A stretch of DNA of 40,580 nucleotides from Acidimicrobiia bacterium (GTDB taxonomy: Bacteria; Actinomycetota; Acidimicrobiia; IMCC26256; JAMXLJ01), in the NCBI GenBank assembly GCA_024281095.1, contig JAMXLJ010000153.1:1-40580 (forward strand), given 5' to 3'. Made by a program: the position numbers and the translations under genes. Under the pieces are notes generated by a model, which saw only the letters and a list, made by a program, of their open reading frames with translations, was not told the origin of the DNA and searched no databases. Below are positions 8,247 through 14,869 of this stretch, one piece after another. Numbering within the stretch: the first letter of the stretch is position 1; the number at the start of each line of letters is the position of its first letter.

Positions 8247-8881
8247 GCTTCTGCAGTTCCTTCCGCTTCCAGCTTGGGCCGATCGCGCTCGGCCCCATCG
8301 ATCTTGGCCTCGTCGACCTTGGCTCCATCGAGCCGGGCGACGAGCTCGCGAAGCACTCGCGGGTACAGCTCGCGCTCGACCTCCTTGATGCGTTCGTGCA
8401 ACGACTCCACGGTGTCGCCCGCGAGCACCGGGACGGCCTGCTGGGCCAGGATCGGTCCGTCGTCGACCTCGAGGCGGGCGAAGTGCACGGTGCAGCCGGT
8501 GACCTTCACTCCGGCCTCGAGCGCTTCACGCACGGCGTGCCAACCCTTGAAGGCCGGGAGCAGCGCGGGATGCGTGTTGACGATCCGGTCGGGAAACCGG
8601 TCGTGGATGGGCTTCTCGAGAATGGTGCCGAATCCCGCCATCGCCACGAGGTCGACACCGTGCTGCTCCAGCGTGTCGACGACTCCGTGCGTGTACTCGA
8701 CCCGGTCGAAGTCAGGCCCGAAGCTCGCGCGCTCCGCGAGAACCGCGGGAATACCCGCGCGCTGCGCGCGGGCGATGGCTTCGCAGGGACGGTCGACCAC
8801 GACCACGACGATGGGCAGCTGCGCGTCGATGAGCGCCTGCAGGTTGGTCCCCGTACCCGACGCCAGCACACCGATGCGCAT
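8243..8881 (-). CDS. purN: Phosphoribosylglycinamide formyltransferase
   Basis: A 212-residue GAR transformylase using 10-formyl-THF in purine synthesis. The ATG at 8881 begins MRIGVLASGTGTNLQALIDA, the usual N-terminus of this family; a longer frame upstream is not needed. Catalytic segments are IVNTHPALLPAFKGWHAV (Asn and His) and TGCTVHFARLEVDDGPILAQ (Asp), in the expected order. The C-terminal tail has a repeated charged pattern (LDGAKVDEAKIDGAERDRPK) that looks like an unstructured extension. A TACCTT box seven bases before the ATG suggests a leaderless start. It is first gene of purN-purH-folD. Confidence 0.93.
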   Translation of the reverse strand: MRIGVLASGTGTNLQALIDAQLPIVVVVVDRPCEAIARAQRAGIPAVLAERASFGPDFDRVEYTHGVVDTLEQHGVDLVAMAGFGTILEKPIHDRFPDRIVNTHPALLPAFKGWHAVREALEAGVKVTGCTVHFARLEVDDGPILAQQAVPVLAGDTVESLHERIKEVERELYPRVLRELVARLDGAKVDEAKIDGAERDRPKLEAEGTAEA

Positions 8882-8888
8882 GCTGCTC

Positions 8889-8894
8889 AAGGTA
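8889..8894 (-). promoter_or_regulatory. -10 box for leaderless purN transcript
   Basis: TACCTT on the minus strand, then seven bases, then the purN ATG. No Shine-Dalgarno precedes the ATG. The same hexamer serves as the -10 of the groES promoter. No good -35 is seen; a CGAAGGGGTCG element lies at 8909-8919, where one would be expected. Confidence 0.35.
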
Positions 8895-9009
8895 CCTGTT
8901 GGTCCTGCCGAAGGGGTCGAAGGGTTCCGCGGGCGGAGGGTCCTTGCATTCATCGGGGTCTCATGTTCAGCTTCGCTGGCCGACCCCGGCACAACTGGAG
9001 GTCCCGGTC

Positions 9010-9474
9010 GTGGACAAGCTCAAGGAGCTCACGCTGGGCGAGAAGATCATCGTCGCGGCAGCCGTCGTGCTGTTCATCGACTCCTTCCTGCCCTGGTACA
9101 GCATCGACATCAGCATCTTCCACTACTCGCGCAACGGCTGGCAGGCGCCGAACTCGTTCCTGTCGGTGGTCGCGATCCTGCTCGGCATTGCCATGGCCGC
9201 GCAGGTGCTCGTCAGCCGGCTCGGCACCGTCGACATGCCGGACAGGATGGGCTCGCTCGGCTGGGGAATGGTGCACCTCATCGCGGGCGGTGTCGCGTTC
9301 CTGTTCGTCGTCATCAAGTGGCTGAACAACACCGACTTCACCGCGTACGGGCTGTACCTCGGGCTCATCTGCACGGCCGCGCTCGCGTTCGGCGGCTTCA
9401 CGGTCGCCAAGGAGCGCGGCGAGTTTCCCGCGACGAGAGGCACCGGCGGCACGCCGGGCGGCCCGTCGATCTGA
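9010..9474 (+). CDS. Four-helix integral membrane protein of unknown function
   Basis: A 154-residue protein. The GTG at 9010 is chosen because GGAGG sits nine bases before it at 8997-9001 and the product then begins VDKLKELTLGEKIIVAAAVV; a longer frame from 8899 lacks such support. Four hydrophobic helices are visible at about residues 13-29, 51-70, 86-105 and 113-130. A PWYS motif follows the first helix, and the tail is short, polar and Gly-rich (GTGGTPGGPS). The pattern of a helix followed by LPWY is common in actinobacterial small membrane proteins without known function. It is transcribed away from purN. Confidence 0.8.
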   Translation: MDKLKELTLGEKIIVAAAVVLFIDSFLPWYSIDISIFHYSRNGWQAPNSFLSVVAILLGIAMAAQVLVSRLGTVDMPDRMGSLGWGMVHLIAGGVAFLFVVIKWLNNTDFTAYGLYLGLICTAALAFGGFTVAKERGEFPATRGTGGTPGGPSI

Positions 9475-9500
9475 CCGTTCCGTTCGCGCTTCTCGGCCCC

Positions 9501-9529
9501 GGCCCACCTGCGCCACGCGTGGGTGGGCC
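9501..9529 (+). terminator. GC-rich hairpin after the membrane-protein gene
   Basis: GGCCCACC (9501-9508) pairs with GGTGGGCC (9522-9529) around a 13-base loop, 27 bases after the stop at 9474. No T-run follows, so it is only terminator-like. Confidence 0.35.
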
Positions 9530-9642
9530 GCGTCGCGTCGAGATCCAGCACGCACCGCAGGGCGGGACGCCGAGCGCGTCTCGAATCGCCGGCCCCGCTC
9601 GCCGCACCGAGCTTCTCCAACCACGCGCAGCACCCCAGCTCA

Positions 9643-9691
9643 CCGACCCCTTCGCGCCGAATCGACGGTCGATTCGGCGCGAAGGGGTCGG
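9643..9691. repeat. 49-base near-perfect palindrome
   Basis: Two 24-base arms (9643-9666 and 9668-9691) are exact reverse complements around a single G at 9667. The left arm begins CCGACCCCTTCGCGCC. There is no T-run on either side. It lies in the 256-base gap between two plus-strand genes and ends 22 bases before a TAGATT box. It could be an extended operator, a cruciform/REP-like element or a terminator. An 11-base part (CGAAGGGGTCG) also occurs at 8909-8919 upstream of purN. Confidence 0.85.
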
Positions 9692-9713
9692 GATCAGTGT
9701 CACTGCGGGGCGG

Positions 9714-9719
9714 TAGATT
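9714..9719 (+). promoter_or_regulatory. Possible -10 box of the winged-helix-like gene
   Basis: TAGATT lies 11 bases before the GTG at 9731, predicting a very short or absent leader. The 49-base palindrome ends where the -35 region would be. Confidence 0.3.
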
Positions 9720-9730
9720 CCGGTTGTGCC

Positions 9731-10402
9731 GTGCGGGCGGCCGCGCCGGTCGCGCACACCCTTCCCCGGATGTCGTCCACGCCTTGCGCGCCCGAAGCCG
9801 CGCGGCACAGGTCACGGGAGAATCGTGTGCGCCGGTTCAGAGCTCGTCCGTCACGACGGGAACAACTCCAACGCACGCGCGCCGCACTCATCGCGGAAGC
9901 GGGTGAGATCGACACCGCATTCCAGCGGATGGCGCTGCGCATGGCGTCGATTCGCACCGAGCTCGCACGCCTCCGCGAGGCGCTCTGGCCTGCGTCACCC
10001 GGCCGGGGATGGCGAGGATTCCGCCGCCCCCGTGTCGGAGGGCCCGAGCCGGTCGGCCGCCCCGCTCCACCTGCCCTGCCTCTGCACGGTCGCGCGCTCC
10101 GGCACGCGGCGATGGCGGTCCTCGCGCGCGCCCGGCGCCCGCTCAGCCTGCCCGAGATCCATCGCGCGCTCCACGTCGGGGGTTACGCCATCGCGGGTCG
10201 TACGCCGGTGAAGACGCTCGCGGACGCGCTCGGTTACGAGCACGATCGCGGCCGCGCCCGGCGCGTGCGGCGTGGCGTCTACGAGCTCGCGGAGCTCACC
10301 CCGGCGCGCCGGCGTCGAGTGCTACAGCGCGGCGACCACCTCGGCCATCAAGTCGCCCGCCTCGGTGGGGTTGAGCCCCACCCGCACGCCCGCAGCGCGT
10401 AG
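9731..10402 (+). CDS. Putative winged-helix-like protein
   Basis: Up to 223 residues if translated from GTG at 9731; an ATG at 9770 is an alternative. The first 40 residues are Arg-rich and low in complexity. Residues 43-86 look like a helical or coiled-coil region (REQLQRTRAALIAEAGEID then MASIRTELARLREAL). Residues about 122-190 resemble a winged helix used in DNA binding or specificity domains: MAVLARARRPLSLPEIHRAL, then TPVKTLADALGYEHDRGRA and a VRRGVYELAEL wing. The last 27 codons run antisense through the end of sucD. The upstream palindrome makes an autoregulator plausible, but that is inference. The exact start is uncertain. Confidence 0.6.
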   Translation: MRAAAPVAHTLPRMSSTPCAPEAARHRSRENRVRRFRARPSRREQLQRTRAALIAEAGEIDTAFQRMALRMASIRTELARLREALWPASPGRGWRGFRRPRVGGPEPVGRPAPPALPLHGRALRHAAMAVLARARRPLSLPEIHRALHVGGYAIAGRTPVKTLADALGYEHDRGRARRVRRGVYELAELTPARRRRVLQRGDHLGHQVARLGGVEPHPHARSA

Positions 10403-11206
10403 CGCTTCCATCTTGGCCTGGGCGGTGCCCTTGGAGCCCGAGATGATCGCGCCCGCGTGTCCCATCTTCTTGCCGGGTGGCGCGGTCACGCCCGCCACGT
10501 ACGCGACGACCGGCTTGGTCATCTCGCCCGTGATGAACGCGGCCGCTTCTTCCTCCGCGGAACCGCCGATCTCGCCGAACATGATGACCGCGCGCGTCTC
10601 GGGATCGGCTTCGAACCGGCGCAGGCAGTCGATGAAGCTCGTTCCCGGCACCGGGTCGCCCCCGATGCCGACACACGTGGTGACGCCGATGCCCTTCTCG
10701 CCGAGCTCCTTGAGGGCCTGATACGTCAACGTGCCCGACCTGCTGACGATCCCCACGGGGCCGCCTTCCTTCGCCACCTCGGCCGGGATGAAGCCGATGT
10801 TGCACTTCCCCGGCGTGAGCAGACCCGGACAGTTCGGCCCGATGAGGTGCGTGCCGGGGAAATCCCGCCGCAGGCGGTTGAAGAACATCGCCTCGTCGTG
10901 CATCGGGATGCCCTCGGTGAGGCACACGATGAGCTCGATGCCGGCCTCGGCCGCCTCCATCACGGCGGCCGCCGCGCCCGGGGCGGGCACGATGACCATC
11001 GAGGCGTTCGCGCCCGTGTCCGCGACGGCCTCCTTCACCGTGGCGTGAACCGGAATTCCCTCGACGTCGGTGCCGGCCTTCTTCGGGTTCACCCCCGCGA
11101 CGACCTGCGTGCCGTATGCCCGGTTGCGCAGCCCGTAGAAGCGGCCCTGGCTCCCGGTGAGCCCCTGGACGACAACCTTGGTGTTCTCGTCGACGAAGAT
11201 GCTCAC
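10322..11206 (-). CDS. sucD: Succinyl-CoA synthetase alpha subunit
   Basis: A 294-residue subunit of the succinyl-CoA ligase that makes ATP or GTP from succinyl-CoA in the TCA cycle. The CoA-binding N-terminus has VVVQGLTGSQGRFYGLRNRA. LIGPNCPGLLTPGKCNIGFIP and IVSRSGTLTYQAL are ligase signatures. The phosphorylated histidine is in KKMGHAGAIISGSKGTA. The GTG start at 11206 overlaps the sucC stop as GTGA, so the subunits are coupled for equal synthesis. Its 3' end is overlapped by a plus-strand gene for 81 bases. Confidence 0.95.
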   Translation of the reverse strand: MSIFVDENTKVVVQGLTGSQGRFYGLRNRAYGTQVVAGVNPKKAGTDVEGIPVHATVKEAVADTGANASMVIVPAPGAAAAVMEAAEAGIELIVCLTEGIPMHDEAMFFNRLRRDFPGTHLIGPNCPGLLTPGKCNIGFIPAEVAKEGGPVGIVSRSGTLTYQALKELGEKGIGVTTCVGIGGDPVPGTSFIDCLRRFEADPETRAVIMFGEIGGSAEEEAAAFITGEMTKPVVAYVAGVTAPPGKKMGHAGAIISGSKGTAQAKMEALRAAGVRVGLNPTEAGDLMAEVVAAL

Positions 11207-12357
11207 CGTGCCTCCCCGGCTCCCGCGAGCTCCACCGCGGTGCGAGCCGCCTCCAACATCGTCGGCTTCGACACGAGCCGGTCCGACTCGTGGTCCTTCA
11301 GGATCGCCCGTCCCTCTTCGGCGTTGGTGCCGTCGAGACGGATGACGATCGGCGCGCGCAACTCCACCCGTTCGAGCGCCTGCACGATCCCCTTCGCGAC
11401 CTCCTCACCGCGCGTGATGCCGCCGAAGATGTTGATGAAGATCGACTGCACGTTGTCGTCGGAGTTGATGACCTCGAGCGCGCCCGCCATGACATCCGCG
11501 TTCGCGCCGCCACCGATGTCGAGGAAGTTCGCCGGCGACCCACCGACCTGGTTCACCACGTCGCAGGTGCTCATCGCGAGGCCGGCACCGTTGGCGATGA
11601 TTCCGACGGTGCCGTCGAGACCGACGTACTGGAGCCCACGTTCCTTCGCCAGCTGCTCGCGACGGTCGAGCGATTCCTGGCCGCCGAACTCGCTCCATTC
11701 AGGATGCCTGTATGCCGCGTTGTCGTCGAGGCTCACCTTCGCGTCCAGCGCGTGCACGTTGCCTTCCGGTGTGAGGATCAACGGGTTGATCTCGACGAGA
11801 TCCGCGTCGCCTTCGGTATACGCCCGGTACAGCGAGAGCAGGATCGCAACGGCACCGTCGGTCGCACGCGGATCGAGCCGAGCCCGCGTCACCCATTCAC
11901 GGCACGCGTCCTCGGGCAGGCCGTCGACCGGGTCGATGTGGATGCGGGCGATCGCGTCGGGCTCCTCCGCGGCGACCTGCTCGATGTCGACGCCGCCACG
12001 CGCGGACAGCATCCCGAGGTGCTGCTTGGCGGCGCGATCGAGCGTGAAGGACGCGTAGTACTCCTGCTCGATGTCGCTCGCCTTCTCGATCCACAGCACG
12101 CGGACCACGTGGCCCTTGATGTCCATGCCGAGGATGTTCGACGCATGAGTTCGCGCTTCCTCGGTGTTGTTGGCGAGCTTGACGCCGCCGGCCTTGCCGC
12201 GGCCGCCCACCTGGACCTGCGCCTTCACCACCACGGGGTAGCCCAACCGGTCGGCGGCCTCGACCGCGGCGTCGACGCTCGACACGGCCGCGCCGGGCGA
12301 GACCGGGATGCCGAAGCGCGCGAACAGTTGCTTGCCTTGATACTCGAAGAGATCCAC
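11203..12357 (-). CDS. sucC: Succinyl-CoA synthetase beta subunit
   Basis: A 384-residue ATP-grasp subunit that binds the nucleotide and succinate. The N-terminus MDLFEYQGKQLFARFGIPV is standard, followed by VVKAQVQVGGRGKAGGVKLA in the ATP-grasp fold. The C-terminal CoA-ligase part has NGAGLAMSTCDVVNQVGG, NFLDIGGGA and NIFGGITRGEEVAKGI. The GTG at 12357 has GAGGAGCGGA upstream. It is preceded by the B12-binding mutase subunit 33 bases away on the same strand, which links methylmalonyl-CoA conversion to succinyl-CoA use. Confidence 0.95.
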   Translation of the reverse strand: MDLFEYQGKQLFARFGIPVSPGAAVSSVDAAVEAADRLGYPVVVKAQVQVGGRGKAGGVKLANNTEEARTHASNILGMDIKGHVVRVLWIEKASDIEQEYYASFTLDRAAKQHLGMLSARGGVDIEQVAAEEPDAIARIHIDPVDGLPEDACREWVTRARLDPRATDGAVAILLSLYRAYTEGDADLVEINPLILTPEGNVHALDAKVSLDDNAAYRHPEWSEFGGQESLDRREQLAKERGLQYVGLDGTVGIIANGAGLAMSTCDVVNQVGGSPANFLDIGGGANADVMAGALEVINSDDNVQSIFINIFGGITRGEEVAKGIVQALERVELRAPIVIRLDGTNAEEGRAILKDHESDRLVSKPTMLEAARTAVELAGAGEAR

Positions 12358-12390
12358 TCCGCTCCTCGGGACGGGTTCGTGTGCGAGTCG

Positions 12391-12795
12391 CTATGCAGCC
12401 CGCGCGTCGAGCGTCTGCTCGAGCCAGTCGCTGATCCGCTGCAGCGGTGTGCCGGGGGTGAACAGTGCCGCCACGCCGGCCGCCTCGAGCTTCGCGACGT
12501 CGGCCTCGGGGATAATGCCGCCACCGAAGACGAGCACGTCGCCGAGACCACGCTCGCGCAACAGCTCGAGCACCTTCGGGAACAGCGTCATGTGGGCACC
12601 CGAGAGCAGCGAGAGCCCGACCGCGTCCGCGTCTTCTTGGAGCACGGTCTCGGCGATCTGCTCGGGAGTCTGGTGGAGGCCCGTGTAGATGACCTCGAAT
12701 CCCGCGTCGCGCAGCGCGCGTGCGATCACCTTCGCACCCCGGTCGTGCCCGTCGAGCCCGGGCTTTGCGATGACGACGCGATAGCGCCGCTGCAT
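12391..12795 (-). CDS. Cobalamin-binding subunit, methylmalonyl-CoA mutase type
   Basis: A 134-residue stand-alone B12-binding domain. The start at 12795 ([20 protein letters not shown]) has GGAGG upstream. DGHDRG holds the DxHxxG motif, and His17 would be the lower axial cobalt ligand. [13 protein letters not shown] and VFGGGIIP complete the cofactor site. This matches the small or C-terminal part of methylmalonyl-CoA mutases, which interconvert methylmalonyl-CoA and succinyl-CoA. The large catalytic subunit is not in the window, so it must be encoded elsewhere, and another B12-dependent mutase is possible. It probably leads the sucCD transcript. Confidence 0.9.
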   Translation of the reverse strand: MQRRYRVVIAKPGLDGHDRGAKVIARALRDAGFEVIYTGLHQTPEQIAETVLQEDADAVGLSLLSGAHMTLFPKVLELLRERGLGDVLVFGGGIIPEADVAKLEAAGVAALFTPGTPLQRISDWLEQTLDARAA

Positions 12796-12859
12796 CGAAA
12801 CCTCCGACGTGGCGTCTCGTAGGCTTCCGGCCAAGGAGGACACGATACTCACGGCGCGC

Positions 12860-12889
12860 CGAGCAGGTCATTTTGGGGCGAGCAGGTCA
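12860..12889. repeat. Tandem 11-base repeat in the divergent accDA/mutase promoter region
   Basis: CGAGCAGGTCA occurs at 12860-12870 and 12879-12889, 19 bases apart, each followed by a short tract ending in GGGG. It lies between the divergent mutase-subunit and carboxyltransferase genes. On the minus strand each copy reads TGACCTGCTCG, and the nearer copy would occupy the -35 position 17 bases from a TATCGT box. This looks like a pair of regulator sites. Confidence 0.55.
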
Positions 12890-12906
12890 CCTGGGGAGGA
12901 AGACCG

Positions 12907-14391
12907 CTGCACTGGCTCGATGACATCGAGCAGTTCGTGGACGATTTCCGCGCCTGGGACGCCGCGCTCGGAGGCGTTACCGGCCGCAACCCTCTCGAGT
13001 GGGACGGGTACGACGACGTGTTGGCCACGGCCCGGGGCCGGAGTGGAGCCGACGAGTCGGTCGTCACCGGTACGGGGATGGTGCGCATCGTCCCCGGCGG
13101 GCCGGGCATCCCCGTCGCCGTCATCTCGTCGGTGTTCGACTTCGTCGGCGGGTCGATGGGCCTCGCGTCCGGCGAACGTGTCGTCCGGGCGTTCGACCGT
13201 GCGCGGCACGAGCGCCTGCCCGTGCTCGTCATCGCCCGAACGGGCGGTGCCCGCATGCAGGAGGGCATGCTCTCCCTCGTGCAAATGGCCCGGACGGCCG
13301 ACGCCGCCCGGCGCCACGCCGCCGCGGGTCTGCTGCAGCTCGCGTACCTCCGCTCGCCGACCACCGGCGGCGTCTACGCGTCGTTCGCGTCGCTCGCCGA
13401 CGTGCTGTGGGCCGAGCCGGAGGCGTTCGTCGCCTTCGCGGGCCCACGCGTCGTGGAGGTCGTCACCGGGGAGGCGCCACCCGATCACTCGCACCGGGCC
13501 GAGGGCGCGCTCGCGGCGGGCCTCGTGGATGCCGTGCTCACTGCCGACACCGCGCGCGAGGCGCTCGCACTGCTGCTGGCGGCAACCCGCGCTCCGGCCC
13601 GGCGGGCGATGCCCGAAGCGCCCGCTCCCGTGGCGCTCGCGCCCGACGATCGCGGGCGCGACGCGTGGGCACTCGTCGAGGGCGTCCGCGCTCCGATGCG
13701 CTCGTCCGGTCGCGAATGGCTGGCCCGGGTCGTGCCGTCGCGCGTGGAACTGCGCGGTGACCGCGCCGGCGGCACCGACGATGTCGTGGTGGCCGGCATC
13801 GGCACGACCGCCGCGGGAACCCCGACCGCGTTCCTCGCGCTCGACCGTCACGCAGGCGACGGACGGCCCCGGCCGCCCGGCTATCGCACCGCCCGGCGCG
13901 TGCTCGCGCTCGCGGCCCGGCTCGATCTTCCCGTCGTGACGTTCGTCGACACCCCCGGCGCCGACCCGGCCGAGGGCTCCGACCACGGCGGCCTCGCCGG
14001 TGAGATCGCGCGCACGCTCGCCGCGATCACCGCGCACCCGGCACCAACCGTGAGCGTCGTCGTGGGCGAGGGCGGCAGCGGCGGCGCACTCGCATTCGCC
14101 GCGACCGACCGCCTGTATCTGTTCGATGACGCCGTGTTCTCCGTGCTCGCACCCGAAGGCGCGGCGGCGATCCTCGAGCGCGACCCGGCCCGTGCGCCGG
14201 ACCTCGCCTCCCGGCTACGGCTCACCGCATGGGACATGGTCGACCTCGGAATTGCCGACGGCATCGTCGCCGGCGACGAGAGCGGCGACGCCGTACGCGC
14301 GATCGTGGAGCACGCGCTCGCGACGGCGAACCCCGGCGACGGACGCGCCCGATTCGACGAGGCCACCCGCACCTGGCTCCGGAGCACCTGA
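12907..14391 (+). CDS. Fused acetyl/propionyl-CoA carboxyltransferase (AccD-AccA)
   Basis: A 494-residue single-chain carboxyltransferase. The first half is AccD-like: VFDFVGGSMGLASGERVVRA and IARTGGARMQEGMLSLVQMA. The second half is AccA-like: FVDTPGADPAEGSDHGGLAG, VVVGEGGSGGALAFAATDRL and FSVLAPEGAAAILERD. It would move carboxyl from carboxybiotin to acetyl-CoA or a similar acyl-CoA. The N-terminal zinc ribbon of E. coli AccD is absent. Start: CTG at 12907 sits seven bases after GGGGAGGA and gives LHWLDDIEQF; the first conventional codon, GTG at 12937, has no Shine-Dalgarno at proper distance. The next gene starts within its stop codon. Biotin carboxylase and carrier are not in the window. 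Confidence 0.88.
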   Translation: MHWLDDIEQFVDDFRAWDAALGGVTGRNPLEWDGYDDVLATARGRSGADESVVTGTGMVRIVPGGPGIPVAVISSVFDFVGGSMGLASGERVVRAFDRARHERLPVLVIARTGGARMQEGMLSLVQMARTADAARRHAAAGLLQLAYLRSPTTGGVYASFASLADVLWAEPEAFVAFAGPRVVEVVTGEAPPDHSHRAEGALAAGLVDAVLTADTAREALALLLAATRAPARRAMPEAPAPVALAPDDRGRDAWALVEGVRAPMRSSGREWLARVVPSRVELRGDRAGGTDDVVVAGIGTTAAGTPTAFLALDRHAGDGRPRPPGYRTARRVLALAARLDLPVVTFVDTPGADPAEGSDHGGLAGEIARTLAAITAHPAPTVSVVVGEGGSGGALAFAATDRLYLFDDAVFSVLAPEGAAAILERDPARAPDLASRLRLTAWDMVDLGIADGIVAGDESGDAVRAIVEHALATANPGDGRARFDEATRTWLRST

Positions 14392-14864
14392 TGACCGCGC
14401 CACCCACGAGATCCACCCGGCGAAGCGACCTGACGCCGCTCATCGCCGCCGCGGTGATCTTCGCCACCCTCGGCGTCGTCGTCGCGCTGCTCATCCTGTA
14501 CGCGACCGGTGGCGGCAGCCAGCCCACCAAGCCGGCGCCGTTCCCTGCCGGGCTCGAGCGCTCCATCCGAAGTGACGTCAAGAGTGGCGGGCCGGTGTTC
14601 TATCCCGACCCGTTCCGGGGGTACCGCAGCATCCTCTTCGCCGTGGAGCAGGACCGCCTCGTCGCCTTGGCGACACATACGTGGGGCAACAACAAGTGCA
14701 CGGTGCACTGGAGGGGCTCGATCAACCGGTTCCAGGACTGCCACGGCAACCGGCTCACGAGCGAGCAGCTTCCGCGCTATCCGTACGTCGTCCCGAGCAG
14801 CGGCCCGACGAACGGCGCGGTGCTCGTCGACGTGCGCACGTTGCTACCGCCGCCGGCTCCGTAA
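14391..14864 (+). CDS. Membrane-anchored Rieske-like protein lacking cluster cysteines
   Basis: A 157-residue protein. The ATG at 14391 overlaps the carboxyltransferase TGA by one base. Residues 16-38 form a single N-terminal membrane helix, so the rest is probably outside the membrane. Residues 80-150 read like a Rieske iron-sulfur fold: LVALATHTWGNNKCTVHW, then NRFQDCHGNRL, LPRYPYVV and VLVDVRTLLP. In a true Rieske protein the ligands are CxH and CxxH. Here the first Cys is Ala94 (A-T-H96) and the second is missing from FQDCHG. His96, His118 and the two disulfide-type cysteines (103 and 117) remain. It should fold but not hold 2Fe-2S. The function is unknown; the link to the carboxyltransferase is by position only. 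Confidence 0.7.
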   Translation: MTAPPTRSTRRSDLTPLIAAAVIFATLGVVVALLILYATGGGSQPTKPAPFPAGLERSIRSDVKSGGPVFYPDPFRGYRSILFAVEQDRLVALATHTWGNNKCTVHWRGSINRFQDCHGNRLTSEQLPRYPYVVPSSGPTNGAVLVDVRTLLPPPAP

Positions 14865-14869
14865 GGGTC

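Noticed and set aside
7542-9716. A 724-codon open frame on the plus strand
   Set aside because: It is antisense to purH and purN. Its composition (Arg, Val, Asp-rich, no domains) is that of a shadow frame in high-GC DNA.
9726-10211. A GTG frame starting exactly six bases after TAGATT, which would be leaderless
   Set aside because: The product is a Pro/Ser/Arg-rich sequence with no structure-like pattern, while the overlapping 9731 frame carries the winged-helix-like domain.
12809-13939. A 376-codon plus-strand frame overlapping the carboxyltransferase
   Set aside because: It is an out-of-frame shadow, Ser/Arg-rich, with no motifs; the carboxyltransferase frame has all expected signatures.
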